Of a DNA stretch of 64,000 nt, positions 10,999 through 22,737 are shown piece after piece. The stretch's first letter is position 1. Each line of letters begins with the position of its first letter. The notes under the pieces were generated by a model. That model was not told the DNA's origin. It made no database searches and saw only the letters and a list, made by a program, of their open reading frames with translations. The stretch is from Reticulitermes lucifugus (Eukaryota > Arthropoda > Insecta > Blattodea > Rhinotermitidae): assembly GCA_026260175.1 (NCBI GenBank), contig JAKCWW010000026.1, forward strand, positions 53,977 through 117,976. Direction: 5' to 3'. The translations under genes and the position numbers were made by a program.

Positions 10999-12317
10999 AT
11001 TTTCAAAATACTGTTGGAAATTTCGCCTCTACTGATACAAAAAATATGTTATTTGACATACGTACTTCTATTTCTGTCGCAATTTCTTCATTCAATTTAA
11101 ACCACAAAAGAGGCTAAACCGATTCCCAAATCACACCTCACATTAATCGTCTCCATGCCGGGTTTAAAAGAAAAGCCGCGACGATTCTCTTCATATAATT
11201 TCATAGTTTCTCAAAATTTCCGCAAAAGAAATATTAAAAATAATTTCTTTGTAACTTACGAAGACGACAATTTAATGCACCGAAGCAATCAGCATTCACA
11301 GCACAAGGGAAAAGGGAGCGATTTGGTTTCTGTATTTCATTGTCGTCTTTTATTTAAAAAAATACCGTGGCGACATATTCTCAGTCACCGGACCTGTGAC
11401 CGCAGGTGAATAATTACATCGGCCCAAATTAGTAGATACCTTCCCACCATTTTCACTGAGGGAAGAAGCCTTCCGAAATTTGGGTCTTTGAATAAGAGAA
11501 GATAGACGGCGACCAAAACCCAAGTACTCCTACGTATCATATGTTACCATTTCCACAGCTCTTTATAAATGGGAGGATAGAAGTAGTGTCTCTAAAACAG
11601 GAAGAATCGCTTAGCTTTGAAGTTGCCAATCTTCGCAACTCATTCCTCCTGTGACTCACACTTGGTTGTGATGGTGGTCTAGTAAAAACCCAAAATTCTG
11701 TTCTGACTTGACACCAAATTATAAGACCTGTTAAAGTGAGTGACGGCAGGCAGATACTTTCAGTATCGTAACAAAAGCGAAATCCTTGATACTGTGCAAA
11801 AATACGGGCAAGAAAGTGAGGAGATAAGATATTCACGTCATGTATTTTTATACTCTCGTAACATTAGCTTCGCACACTGCTGTTTTGGATAGTAGATGCA
11901 GTCAGCCTAACAGCTACTTTGAATATCAACAACTTGACATCAACAGCTTTTTGTGTCGTCGCTCAACAATAGCACAGATAGATGGATTTTTACTGCCTCG
12001 TCTTTAAATTCCACACAGAAAGGGGCCAGTCGCTTACAAGAATGAATTCGTTATCGAGACTACACTTTCTAACAAGCCCACCAGGACAGGATTCTGTTCC
12101 TCTCTTTCTACGTAAAAAATGAATACGATTTCGAAACGTCGGGTGTATGACAGGTAGGAGGGGATGTGTAAGACGATAGAAAATTAGTGTTAGTGAAACT
12201 TATTACAAAGTAACGCCGTCAGAATCCTTGAAGATGAGAGAACACAAGCGATTACAAGTTGCAGTTGTGTGCCTCAAAGGTTGTTTGACCGAAAAACTCT
12301 GCTAACTAACAAAATGG
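10999..12317. other. unassigned sequence
   Basis: No gene recognised. Open frames at 11155-11409 (+) and 11537-11836 (-, 99 codons) are the longest here. Neither matches a known family or shows a clear exon boundary. A single GAAACGTCGG near 12136 may be a lone scrap of an H2 element. Confidence 0.4.
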
Positions 12318-12757
12318 AGCAAAGTCCTTCTTGAGAAGGTAACAGGTTCTCAGCTAGTCAATGAAGTTTATTGCTGCACTTACAAGAGCCGACGACCGGT
12401 CCTTATCCTCAGTCAGATCAATCCAGTCCATGCCTCCACTCCAGCAATTGAAAAATCAACTTTAATATTATCTTACCACCTACGACTAGGTCTTACAAGT
12501 GGTCTCTTTCTCCACCAAAACCTTGTATGCACCTCTCCTCCCCCATACGTGCTACACGTCCCGTACATCTCATTGTTATTGATTTGATCACCCGAGTAAC
12601 ATTTAGTGGGGAGTAGAGGCCATAAATCTCATCGTTATGCAGTCTTCTCCATTCCCCTGTAAACGTGTCCCTCTTAGGCTAACATATCTTCCTCAGCAGC
12701 TTATTCTCAAACACTCTCAGCCTATGTTCCTCCCTCAATGTGAGAGGCTAAAAAAAC
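12318..12757 (-). pseudogene. LINE-2 (RTE-type) polyprotein C-terminal remnant
   Basis: The minus strand reads PLTLREEHRLRVFENKLLRK, then PKRDTFTGEWRRLHNDEIYG, MRCTGRVARMGEER, and finally a segment ending in the 3' sequence shared with 62932-63118 (GTTACCTTCTCAAGAAGGAC here). This is the clearest coding match among the LINE-2 copies. At least two stops and a frameshift disrupt it. The family encodes an endonuclease-reverse transcriptase; only the part after the polymerase domain survives here. Confidence 0.8.
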
Positions 12758-12811
12758 ACTATAGTTTAAACTAATTTGGCGTTAGTTTGTATGAGAAGAT
12801 AAATAAGTGCA

Positions 12812-12850
12812 CTCAATGACTGACTGACTGACTTACTTACTGACTGGCTG
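12812..12850. repeat. degenerate (TGAC)n repeat
   Basis: Runs of TGACTGAC and related TTAC and TGGC tetramers. A weaker continuation (GTGACTGATAGACTGA) occurs near 12928. Confidence 0.75.
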
Positions 12851-12859
12851 GCTGAATGA

Positions 12860-14587
12860 ATAAACATATGACTGAAGAATTTGGTGTGTCATTAGCTAAA
12901 TACCTGGATGGTTAACTGGCTAACGAAGTGACTGATAGACTGAAGGTTTATTTTGGAAATAGCCAGGTAAGTGTATGTTAATATATGTGATTATTTCTGT
13001 TCTGATTTATGGCTGGTCGACGGCCCGGTTTTCTTGCTATCAGATCCACTGTTTTGTAGGGACGTTCCTGTTTGAATAATTAACAGTTTCAGGTACAAAG
13101 TGTTCCACGTTTTTAATGAAATGCTGTGATCCATTAAAGTCGTCACCCAATACCGACATTAGAACCGGCCTAATGTGCAAACCGGGAGTAGAAACTACAG
13201 AAACCAATTTTATGAAGTTGTATATTACCGTGTATTCCTTTAATCAGATATGCAAATTGAAAACAAACAAAATGCACTGTTTTTAGGGAGACACCTATAA
13301 TTATCTGTAATAAATTTAATATAGGAAATTGAATCAAGGCAATTAGGAGTATCTGCCTAGGAACAATATGCCTTGTTGCTTCTTGATTTGTATAACTGAT
13401 GTAGAAACATACACCTTAAAGTAACAAAATACTGTACTAACCCCACACCTTAGGATACTGTTCAGAAACTAATATCCAATCATATTTTCAAGAAAAATCC
13501 TAAATATTAACTTACATTTCCAGGAGGTTCATTATCTTCTTAGAAAAATACTGCAAATGGGCTACACTTCAAGCCACCTGAATAACGATTTCTAATTTCT
13601 CTAGAATTAACTTTATAATTATTCACCCATTTAGGCTTTTGTCTCCCAAATAATCTCTTCCTTTCAATCTTGACACGAGGCATAACGTTGTGCCTCATAG
13701 ACTAAATCAAAGTATTTATTATTCCGTCCCTTTACTACTAACCTTTTGTTGACGGAATAATAAGTACTTTTGATTCGGTCTTTCTTTCGGTTGGTATGAA
13801 TATGATTGTTGCAGATTCCTTTCCCCTTGCATGCTACATGCCACAACATATCACCCTCATTTATGAAAAACGTTACTTTACATTGAAAATGTTAATTTGT
13901 ATTGATTAATAATAACAATGATAACAAATTATTGATTGAGTTTCCAATACATTCCTGTGGGTGTGACCGGTAACACCAAGATGTTTCATCCACTTTGTTG
14001 CTAATGACTTTTTGTTCTCACAGAAATTCAATTTATTTTCTTCCTTTAGGGTGAAAAGAAAACGATTCCCACGCAAGCAAACAAGAAGTATCGTTAACTT
14101 CCCCTGTATTTTAGTGCTGAATATGTTAAATAGGAGATTAGTAGTAGAGTAGTCGAGTATTTTAAGCAAAATAAACTGTAAATATTTTTGTCTTAGCACA
14201 TAATTCATAGAAAACAGGCCAGTCACGCGAGATATTATAGTAAATGTACTTAGGTCCTCATGTAAAGTGTCTGTTATTTTTGTCCGATTCTAAACTGATC
14301 ACATGTTGACAAATTTGTGTAAGAAGCACAAAAATTAATTTTCACGGAAACGCTTCGCTAAAAGTCGCGCTATTCAATTCGGACAAACGGATGGTCGGAA
14401 AGACATGATGACGTAAGTAGTCGCTTTTCGCAACTGCTTTACAAAGATGTCTGAAAGGTAATATGCCCTGCAGAATAAAAAATTTACTTTGGGGAGTAAA
14501 GGAAATTCTGCACCTTAGGAATAAAAGCAGCCAATAAAACTTAGCTTGGCCGTTCCTTTTTATATTTAGGAGCTTTTGTAAAATTGC
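12860..14587. other. gene-poor AT-rich stretch
   Basis: No gene recognised. The 106-codon minus frame at 13906-14226 is rich in AT-codon residues (K, N, F, L, I) with no recognisable motif, so I treat it as a chance frame. Confidence 0.45.
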
Positions 14588-14760
14588 AAGTTATCTGTCT
14601 GTCCGTCTACCAGTCTGACTCTCGGCATGTAGAAATTCAGCTCACAATTGAAGAATGTTCATGAAATTTGATGTGTGACTATTTTTCGAAAATATGTCGA
14701 CAAAGACTCAAGTTTCGTTAAAATCTGACAAGAATAAAGAGTACTTTACATGAAGACCTA
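14588..14760. repeat. possible dispersed repeat with GTCTGTCCGTC tract
   Basis: A CTGTCTGTCCGTC tract is followed by a stretch with ATGAAATTTGATGTGTGAC. A similar layout on the other strand is seen at 51240-51330. The class is unknown and the call rests on a pattern common in insect repeats. Confidence 0.35.
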
Positions 14761-15311
14761 TGACATTTGTGATAATATGTCGCTGAATTCGTCTTAGAAT
14801 GATAAATATTTCAGAAAAATTTGAAGAGAAAATCAGAACAAATTTTATGTTCAATAACGTTTTTCCAAAACTCCTGCCTTTTATGAGATCATGTGATAAA
14901 ATATGGTAGATCCATATAGAACACAGCTGACAATATAATACGGCGCATGCACTTTGAATGTTGGTTAACCACGGTAAGACTAGAGATACGCAGTCATAAT
15001 ATGTAATGCTAATTTCTTCATAGTTGTTTAATTCCGTCCAATCTCATAAAATGCTCTACCGCAACACTTACAAAAATTGAGAAACTGCGCTGCGATTTAA
15101 ATGTCATTACGATCTGTTTAGCCAAATTTCACGTCTAAAGAAGGTCACAATCAAACGATCATTCCTTTTTTCTATGCAGTATCGGGCTTTGTACATGAAG
15201 ACCTCAGTAAGTATTATTTTTGTCGACGACTAAATTTGCCATAAAATATTGTTGTGCAACACTGGATATTTTTGTATAGTTGAGAGTGACATGTAGGTCA
15301 GCAACACAAAC
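14761..15311. other. unassigned sequence
   Basis: No gene or clear repeat seen. Confidence 0.4.
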
Positions 15312-15414
15312 AGAATATATTGTTAAATTTCGCATTATATTCACCGTGCATTCTGTCTTATATAACAGTTTTTATTTTAACCAACACATGTACTACAATT
15401 TTGTCGTCGTATAT

Positions 15415-15462
15415 ATCCCTACATATGTTTCGATTACTTATTAGTCATCATCAGGGGGACGC
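15415..15462 (-). ncRNA. hammerhead ribozyme motif, left arm
   Basis: On the minus strand: CTGATGA (15454-15448), stem II GACTA with TAATC (one mismatched pair), GAAAC (15431-15427), stem III AC/GT with loop ATAT, and triplet GTA. GGGAT follows as stem I partner for the C-rich segment before the core. It is the mirror of the motif in the right arm with one weakened stem II pair. Confidence 0.65.
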
Positions 15463-15506
15463 CCAACAGGCAAAAGCGATCCACAACTATCGTAGAATCA
15501 AAGAGA

Positions 15507-15551
15507 TCCCCCTGATGATGACTAATAAGTAGTCGAAACATATGTAGGGAT
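15507..15551 (+). ncRNA. type I hammerhead ribozyme motif, right arm
   Basis: CTGATGA lies at 15512-15518. Stem II is GACTA (15520-15524) with TAGTC (15530-15534), fully paired. GAAAC is at 15535-15539. A 2-bp stem III AC/GT closes an ATAT loop. Cleavage triplet GTA is at 15544-15546. Stem I pairs the C-rich segment before the core with GGGAT at 15547-15551, with one bulged C. ACATATGT is self-complementary, so a dimer could form an 8-bp stem III. Confidence 0.75.
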
Positions 15552-15617
15552 ATATACGACGACAAAATTGTAGTGCATATTTTGGTTAAAATAAAAGCTA
15601 TTATAGAATATATTGTT

Positions 15618-16485
15618 GTTTCCACTGTAAAAATGGTTACGCCAACGCACAAAAATGTTACGTTATACATACATTGCTTGGCTCGCTAAACTCTGTTTCA
15701 GGCCCTAGTATTATACTTAACAACACTGGATCAACGTAATACGGAACTCCCAACACATATAAAGATTTATATGCATAAAAGTGACACAAAGGCATCCCCC
15801 ATACACACAAGATTTTCTCTACCCTCTTTAACTATTCAAATACTCTTGATGTCCTTCCCGTTAAAGCAGGCAATCACGTGACTGCAGTACGTATAAACGT
15901 AGCGAATCTCTTCAGATTTTCTGGCTGCTTAAACATCGGATATATGATGGAATTGTCAGGCTGAGTTTTTATTCCTGCAGCTTAGGAGCCTTAGAAGAAT
16001 ATCAGCTGTAATACATGCTGCATTTTTGTACGAAATTATGACTTGCGTTTTTTAAACATCATCAATTTTGTACATACGCTGACATTTTTTGGAAACGTCT
16101 TTAAAAATGTGTTGCCAAGGCTCGTTTGATGTGTGAGGTACTGGAACTCCTGCAGGGTATGTCCTACTTGTTTTACATACACGTTCTGCTAAGGACACAT
16201 ATTTTGTATGATTAGATTTACACACTTTTAAGCCCACGTTTATCCGAACATAAATGACAGTAGCTACATGAACTTGAGTGGTTAAGAGACCTAACAAAGT
16301 AACTAGAACAATATCTCATAAGTACATATTTTTTCTTCAATGCCTGTTCTTGCATTTTTCTGATTATCCCTAACTGGCCAACAATCAAGCTCCCTGTCTT
16401 GCAATCTTCTCTGGATCTAAGGAGCAAGGCCCCTCTTGAAGTGCTAACATTTTCTCAGATGGATATTGAATCGCATAACCTATAT
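15618..16485. other. unassigned sequence
   Basis: No gene recognised. Two overlapping minus frames (16052-16297 and 16218-16427) resemble nothing known. Confidence 0.45.
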
Positions 16486-16787
16486 CAGGGCTGGCCAACT
16501 TCATCCCACAGAAAGGCCACATAATTCATAAGGACAAGCCGTAGGGCCGCATTTTGTGTACATATATCGAAAAGCACAAAGAAAAATTGGATTAATGTGT
16601 GGTCTTAAAAGTTGTTAAAAGTTGCTAAACATTTTCTCTACTAATAAAGTTACCATAGCATCTTCTGTAGACATATTATATTTCGTTTGTTAAATTTTAT
16701 TATTGAAAATATTCAGATGACAGAGGGCCCCAAGTACCTTCCTCGAGGCCCGCATGCGGCCCCCGCGCAGCATATCGGTCAGCTCTG
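16486..16787. mobile_element. hAT-like MITE (about 302 bp)
   Basis: It starts CAGGGCTGGCCAACT and its complement starts CAGAGCTGACC, an imperfect terminal inverted repeat of hAT type (CAGNGNTG). The right end has the GGCCCGCATGCGGCCC segment common in hAT MITEs, and the left end has GGGCCGCATTTTGTG. It is non-coding and AT-rich inside. The 8-bp flanks (ACCTATAT and ACTTTATT) are not a good duplication, so the copy is old or the boundaries are slightly off. Confidence 0.65.
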
Positions 16788-17328
16788 ACTTTATTAAACA
16801 ATTTGTAACTAAACAATTGTAATGTTACATGTTATGTAATACGGTGTCAAGCTTGGCCTTCATGCCTCAGGTGGTTTAAAACACAGTGGTAAGGATTTCC
16901 TGAACTGTGAGGGAGAAAGTAGTAAAGAAAGGATAGAGAAAATCGTAAGATAAAAAGTATAAAAGTTTTTGCTCTTCATATAATGCTATTTTAATTTCGA
17001 TACCAAAGACTATAAAAAGGCGCGGCATTTTTAAAGAATTGGAATATATTTTAAATCCAAGAACTGAATGAGTTCTCCTTACTCATATTGCACAATGGGC
17101 AGTTATATGACACGGATTTTCATGCAAAGTCCTACAACCTGCTTTTTTATTGTAGCTTCAGTAAGTGTTCTTGATTTAATCACTGATATTTAGTCAGACC
17201 CTCGTATACACCATTCCCACTATGTCCAGGTCTCCAAAGTGGTACCTTCTTTAACCATTTTTCCGAAAAATATCACGTACACATTCTCACAACCACAACA
17301 TCTCGACCATCCCATTGTCTTGACTTTT
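16788..17328. other. unassigned sequence
   Basis: No gene or clear repeat seen. Confidence 0.4.
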
Positions 17329-17606
17329 TTTTCTGAAGGGCCTCGCAGCAGATGCTACGGCCGCACCGCAGCCTTGAGGCTTATTGTGCAAACCTGTGAT
17401 GAAGATGATTATTGTTTTTCCGTTTTTCCGAATAATTGAGCACCGGTGGAATGAAACTGACAGGGGAAAACCGAAGTACTCAGGGAAAAACCTGTCCCAG
17501 TGCCATTTGTCCACCACAAATCCCAAATGTACTGACCCGGGATCGAAACCAGGCCTCAGCGGTGAGAGGCGGATGACTAACCGCCTGAGCCATGGCACGG
17601 CCTTAA
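17329..17606 (-). mobile_element. tRNA-derived SINE, family B, copy 1
   Basis: On the minus strand it begins GGCCGTGCCATGGCTCAGGC (A-box region) and has a B-box-like GGTTTCGATCCCGG. The body has GTGGTGGACAAATGGCACTG, then the complement of AGGGCCTCGCAGCAGATGC at the far end. It is nearly full length (about 278 bp) and matches the plus-strand copy at 37605-37878. Confidence 0.85.
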
Positions 17607-17635
17607 TCGTAAACATCTTTTGCATGAGTACTAAG

Positions 17636-17725
17636 CACGAAGTTTCTCATTATGCGAAATCCTCAAATATTTCAGTTACTGTCATTTTTAGAACGAACTT
17701 TACCTTCCTTTCTCTCTTCTCAAAA
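17636..17725 (-). pseudogene. possible LINE-2 scrap
   Basis: The minus strand carries TGACAGTAACTGAAATATTT and then CATAATGAGAAACTTC. This lines up with the region of LINE-2 that encodes EVTGEWR then LHNEKL at 7800 and 12640. Only about 90 bases survive, next to the SINE-B copy. Confidence 0.35.
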
Positions 17726-19143
17726 ACAATATGTTAATTTTGTGACATTAAGGCAATAAACAAAATTTTACGCCCATAAAACCAACGGTGAAGTCTCCTT
17801 TTGTTGGCCATAAAAATTTTTAGTCTTTGGCACTTTCAGAAAGAAACGTTGCAATAATGCGCCCACTAGATACATCATATGCCTGTCCTTCTGTCTCTCA
17901 CAATGTTGTAACTGCAGAACTGCTGAGCTACATTCATTAAATTAAATTTACGGAAATTTGTCGACATATTCCAACAGGGCTTGAATCGGACACTTTGCGG
18001 TAAGATTTCCAGCAACTTCTGCTCGCGTCGCATCTAGAGTGTTTATCGCTCAATATATGTCGAAGTGAAAAATGTTTCAATAGAGCGTGGAAAAGAAAGT
18101 ACAGGAGAATTTGTGTCTTTTTTGTACCGCTTTTCTTCCCCAAAAAACAGGAAGCATATACGACCATCACTCTTTCTCGCTGTATAACTTTTCCTCTTTC
18201 AGTACTGATATTTCAAATTTGAATCAATTTCAGCAGCATTTGCTGATAATTATGCCATGACGTGTTACCCCCACTTTCGTAACTTTTACTTTCGTATAAT
18301 AAGTAGTAACATTGATACTCACAAAATTGACAGGAGTAAAAATTGCTTTTGTGTCTTTGAGGGATAAGATAATAGATTTGTAATACGTGCAAATATTCTG
18401 AAGCTAATATCTTTGTACTATGACAAACGAGGACATGTTGACCATATTAACCGTAATTAAGTACAACTATTATGTGTGAAATGTAGTTTAAAGTAACAAT
18501 TATGAATAAGGCAAATATTCGATACTTTCAGTTTATATTCGACAAATATCAAGAACTGAAATACAAACAATTTTGAACTGAACCGAAGCAAGTACACTTA
18601 TAACTTAATATGTTCGTAGGTTGTTCGTTAATACAACTTTTATATGATTCCTAAATGTCGGATATACGCTACGTTTTCGAAACAATTTTATTCGTCATTC
18701 CACGCGACATGAAACACTGGCAGGCAGATGGATTTTAGAGTTATATTCGTATATTGATTAAACGTGTTTTGACAGCGTACATATGTTGTGAGGTGGACGC
18801 ATTCACACAGGTGGTCCGTCTTTATGACCCCTCTTAACATTAATTTAACTTCAGTGGGCACGCCGGACTTCGAAAGGAGAGCATAGGCGGTGTGCTCAAG
18901 GATAGAACAGTTTCACCAGGCAGGAAGAGCTCAAATAGCATGTAGAGACTTGGGACATGTCCAGATGTAAAATACCAAACAGTGAATAACCTATAACGTC
19001 GTAAGTTATAGTTTAGAAAGCAAGGAAAATCGTGTAGCTACAAGCGTCTAAAAAGGTAACTTCATAATAAGATTCCAACTGAAGCAAACTTTTTTCACAC
19101 AAGGTTCATTTGAAATTTGGCTACGAGTGTCGATCTAAAGCAG

Positions 19144-19145
<2 letters not shown>
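17726..19145. other. gene-poor stretch
   Basis: No gene recognised. CTGTCCTTCTGTCTCTC near 17884 may belong to the dispersed repeat noted at 14588. Confidence 0.4.

Positions 19146-19176
<31 letters not shown>
19146..19176. repeat. (AT)n microsatellite
   Basis: Thirty-one bases of uninterrupted alternating A and T. Confidence 0.95.
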
Positions 19177-19178
<2 letters not shown>

Positions 19179-21394
19179 AGCAAAACCAAATAACTGTGTT
19201 AAATAGGTGCTATCTAACAAGACTTTTTAACAAACACAAGTAAAATTTTAATAATACTTTGAAATTTGTTGATTCCAAAACAGTTTGTATAAGTGTTGTT
19301 TCCTTGTTGATGAGAGAAAGATATCGAAGTGTGTCCGACTATTAACAAAATATGAGTGCTATTAACACCCATGCATGTGTACCTGAATGATCTTTTCTTA
19401 AAACAAATACTTAAAAAGAATTTATGAAATTATCTCGAGCTGTCACATTGCTTTTTTTTTTACATACCCCACTACATTTGCTTAACAGATTTACATAACT
19501 TCTTAAGATGTAGCAGTACTTAAAATTTCAGCACGCAGTATAGGTACCGCTAGCGTGATCCCCCTCAGCATTTCGCGCTGTCACAATGTTTTTACTACTG
19601 GTAGAAAAACTGAAAATTTAATGGATGGAATTGTCTGTAGCAGCATGAAATTCGTTTCATATTTCAAAGGCAAGGATGTAGTCTTAAAAATCATAGCAGT
19701 CATAGAATAAATGCATGCCATATTAGGCTTCAAATGTAATCACTTGTTCCAAAAATTAGGAAGTGATGTCATAAGAATACATCGGACGGATCCACCTTAG
19801 CCGTGCCCTTTGTAACATAAGAAATAATCCAGAGATGATGAACCGACATATCCAGAAGGAGTGAATAATATTTTGGGGCTACATATAACATTCATTGTTT
19901 AAAACTTCAGTTAATCTATAACAGTTTTAAAATGCAATTAATTTTCGAAGTCAATAGAAATCCAGCCTTACCATCAAATTCATTATGGCTTTGTAGTGCG
20001 GACATTGGGAGTGAGCCCTTGATGTAAGAGATGGACGGAATCCGAATAGACAAACCAACCGCTGTTCTCTCTGACCAAACCTCATACCAGTTTTGGTCAG
20101 TTGAGGAAATGGACTGCGTGTAGTTGAGTAGTTTTAGGCACAATGAGGGTTAAGGAAGGTGAGAGGGAAAGGGGTTGCTTCAAGAGAGATAGAGGAGTGA
20201 AGTCCGTGATGTAATTGGATTGTAAAGCTACGCCTGGCTCTCCCTGTCTGTATTAAGCGTTTTGGTAAAGATCCCGCTTGGTGGGGAGAGATCTGACACT
20301 TGCTGGCGTCCTGCAGTTGGAACGCCCTTTGTAAGAACTGCAGCGCTATTCTCTATGCTACGTGGTGGAGCTTCTTTAGATACGATCAAATATTGTAAAG
20401 TAACCATTACAGTACAACTAGTTCTGAAAAATGACAAGTCGGTTACCGTGTTCAAATATATGGACCGCTCTACAGATTCGTCATAATCACAATCAGTTTG
20501 TCGCAAACACAAATCGAGTCATCAATACTCAACATTATACAATTCACTTATTGTTGGCTTTTTGTTCGATAATTGTCTTTACAGGTGTAGAGTGTTTTCA
20601 TTACAAACGTTGAACCATTGTAGATGACGGTTATTGGTATTTAAAATTTTTGTAATGGTCTGAATTAAAATTATGTTAATTACAATTGTCAATTTGATCT
20701 TTAACCTTCATAAGCCAAGTGGTTTGTATATATTACTCCAGGTTTAGCATTACAACTTCTGCTTTTGTCCACACATTGTCTTGAAAAAAAACGAAATAAC
20801 AAGGAAACAAAACTAACCGCGTACAAAACAACATAAATCCCAATAATAAAATATGGATGTGGATTGTGTCCTTTATCTTCCAAACATAACAGTCAACTAC
20901 GAGCCACTGAAATCAGGTATTTAAGGAAAATAGAGGCGAAACAAAAAGAGACAGGATCAAGAATCAAACAATAATAATGTAATTAGGAATAATTCCCATC
21001 AAAGAAATGACAGAATGAGAACAATTTAGATGTTTTGGGCTCGTTGTAATAATGGTGGTTAAGAGATATGCCAAAATTGCCTCGCAAGCTATAATACAGT
21101 GTAAGAGACCCAATGAACACCCCGACAGACTTAGTAAGAAGGGATACAGAAGATTTTGAAGGAAAGAGGAAATGAATGCGACGGAGTAACGGCTATAGCT
21201 CGAGACCATGAGAGATGGCTCTTTTTAAACTCTCTACACATACCGATAGAAGAGTGAAGTATTTATATGCTCCTATGGTCCTCAAAATAAGCAATAACAT
21301 TTCCCCTATACAGCATTAACTGATTGGTATTCTTAGTCAAAGCGCCCGTCCTTCTCCGTAAATTACAAACAGTATTTGTATAAATAAGGTAAAG
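19177..21394. other. gene-poor stretch
   Basis: No gene recognised. Overlapping frames on opposite strands at 20228-20512 are less AT-rich than their neighbours but match no known family. Confidence 0.45.
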
Positions 21395-21592
21395 CAACCC
21401 CATTACAGGCCTGGACAGGCCCTTAGGTTTCCAGGAGGTTGAGGCTCCNNNNNNNNNNNNNNNNNNNNNNNNNNNNNNNNNNNNNNNNNNNNNNNNNNNN
21501 NNNNNNNNNNNNNNNNNNNNNNNNNNNNNNNNGGGAATCGAACCCGCGACGTTCCGGCTTGTAGCGCAGTGCCTCAACCAACTGCGCCACCG
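21395..21592 (-). mobile_element. SINE family A, copy containing an assembly gap
   Basis: The left flank of the gap has CAGGCCTGGACAGGCCCTTA and AGGAGGTTGAGGCTCC. The right flank is the tRNA-like head; on the minus strand it has GGCGCAGTTGGTTGAGGC and CGCGGGTTCGATTCCC. Both match the SINE-A copies at 37257 and 59763. The middle is missing as N. Confidence 0.85.
21449..21532. other. assembly gap (84 N)
   Basis: A run of 84 unknown bases inside SINE-A. In the copy at 37257 the same two edges are 175 bases apart (37305-37479), so the stated size probably underestimates the missing sequence, or this copy has a deletion. The open frame that spans it is an artefact. Confidence 0.95.
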
Positions 21593-22737
21593 CTTTCCCC
21601 CTCTATATAAATAATGTAGGTCGATTTTAGAAGTCGAAGCGTTGGTGGTCGTATCACAATCCTTAAAAAATATATATGCAAAATATTAAATGCAATTATT
21701 AATTAATAATTATGGACATAACTTTGTAGGTCCGTAATTCCTACCGTGGACTGACATTACCTATTTCTTTAGCAGTTTCGCTTTTTGGATGTATTTCAGA
21801 TCCGTTGGTTTTAATACGCATTCAAATCAGAGTTTGAAGAGTCCGTAGGTGCAAATTCCATTACGATCTAATAAAGATAAGTAATAGAAGAAACAAAAAA
21901 ATTACATAAAGAGAATCTTTACAATCCGTATTATTTCCAAACGATATTTACTGTTACTCTTTCCTTGTACAGTCTTAGAAGGTGTTCCTTCCATACATTT
22001 GAACAACTTATCCATGAGAGACTTGAGGTTCTCGTAGTGTATTTATTTGAGAGACAAATCTCCTGTAATGTGAGTCCGTGTCGATTGGTAGACAGATACC
22101 GACATTTCGGAGAGCCTTTTACCTCCGTTATCATATCCTAAACCAAATAATTAAATACTGAGCTTTATCCGTGCTGGGCTTCTTCTTCTGCCTTGAAGAT
22201 TAAGGAAGCAACGTCCTCCGAAATCATGGCACCTCTATATCAAATTGTGGTACTAATTTCAAAAGACAGTAATCTTGATAAACAATTGCGTTGGTAACTC
22301 AAATCTCAATATTATTAGATTGATCCCATGAATAGAATGGACAAGGCGACATGAGCCGGACAGGAAAGATTCAGGTTATGTGAAATGTAACAGACCGGCT
22401 GTCAGAGGAAGCGTCTTCTTTGTTGCAATGCTTACGACGAGGAGAATACTGACATTTTATAAAATTATTATATGTGTCATGTGAGAGCGAGACATGGGGC
22501 TTGGTGTTGTGTCTGTCATCTGCTTGATTTTGTTTACATGACAATAATCCGTATTGTTATATATATTACAAAATTGTTTAAAATAGTTATTATATTACTC
22601 AAATAACTAAAGAAATAAACTGAGGTAAATCGGTGCATAACTGGACCTTGTCATTTATGTTGAAGAGTTTATTTAATTATTTAACTAACTAGCCAGACAA
22701 ATACTTTTACTCTACAGGATTTTGGACAAATCTTTTC
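21593..22737. other. unassigned sequence
   Basis: No gene recognised; AT-rich with short chance frames. Confidence 0.45.

Larger units (their letters stand above)
15325..15604. mobile_element. hammerhead foldback element, family H1, two-arm copy
   Basis: Arms 15367-15459 and 15507-15599 (93 bases each) are inverted complements with about five mismatches around a 47-base spacer. Each arm holds a hammerhead core on its own strand. The left arm carries TTAACCAACACATGTAC, close to the M1 terminal motif. A left extension has CCGTGCATTCTGTC, again as in M1. A 13-base direct repeat AGAATATATTGTT at 15312-15324 and 15605-15617 looks like a target-site duplication. There is no coding capacity. It fits a non-autonomous Penelope-like or retrozyme-like retroelement. 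Confidence 0.75.

Noticed and set aside
10909-11100. Plus frame containing IRSPDRPTRSESLYRLRYPG
   Set aside because: This is the translation of a tRNA-like SINE-C head, a common false protein in insect annotations.
11537-11836. 99-codon minus frame as a gene
   Set aside because: No recognisable domain and no exon boundaries; may belong to an unrecognised repeat.
12130-12145. Isolated GAAACGTCGG as a hammerhead
   Set aside because: No CTGAnGA core or stem II at a workable distance on the same strand.
13906-14226. 106-codon minus frame as a gene
   Set aside because: Composition is what AT-rich DNA gives by chance; no motif, no splice signal, no repeat homology.
17287-17737. Overlapping 112- and 117-codon frames on opposite strands
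   Set aside because: Both are explained by the SINE-B copy, whose GC-rich body happens to be open in two phases.
21263-21577. 104-codon minus frame
   Set aside because: It runs through the 84-N gap and the SINE-A copy; the unknown residues are gap bases.
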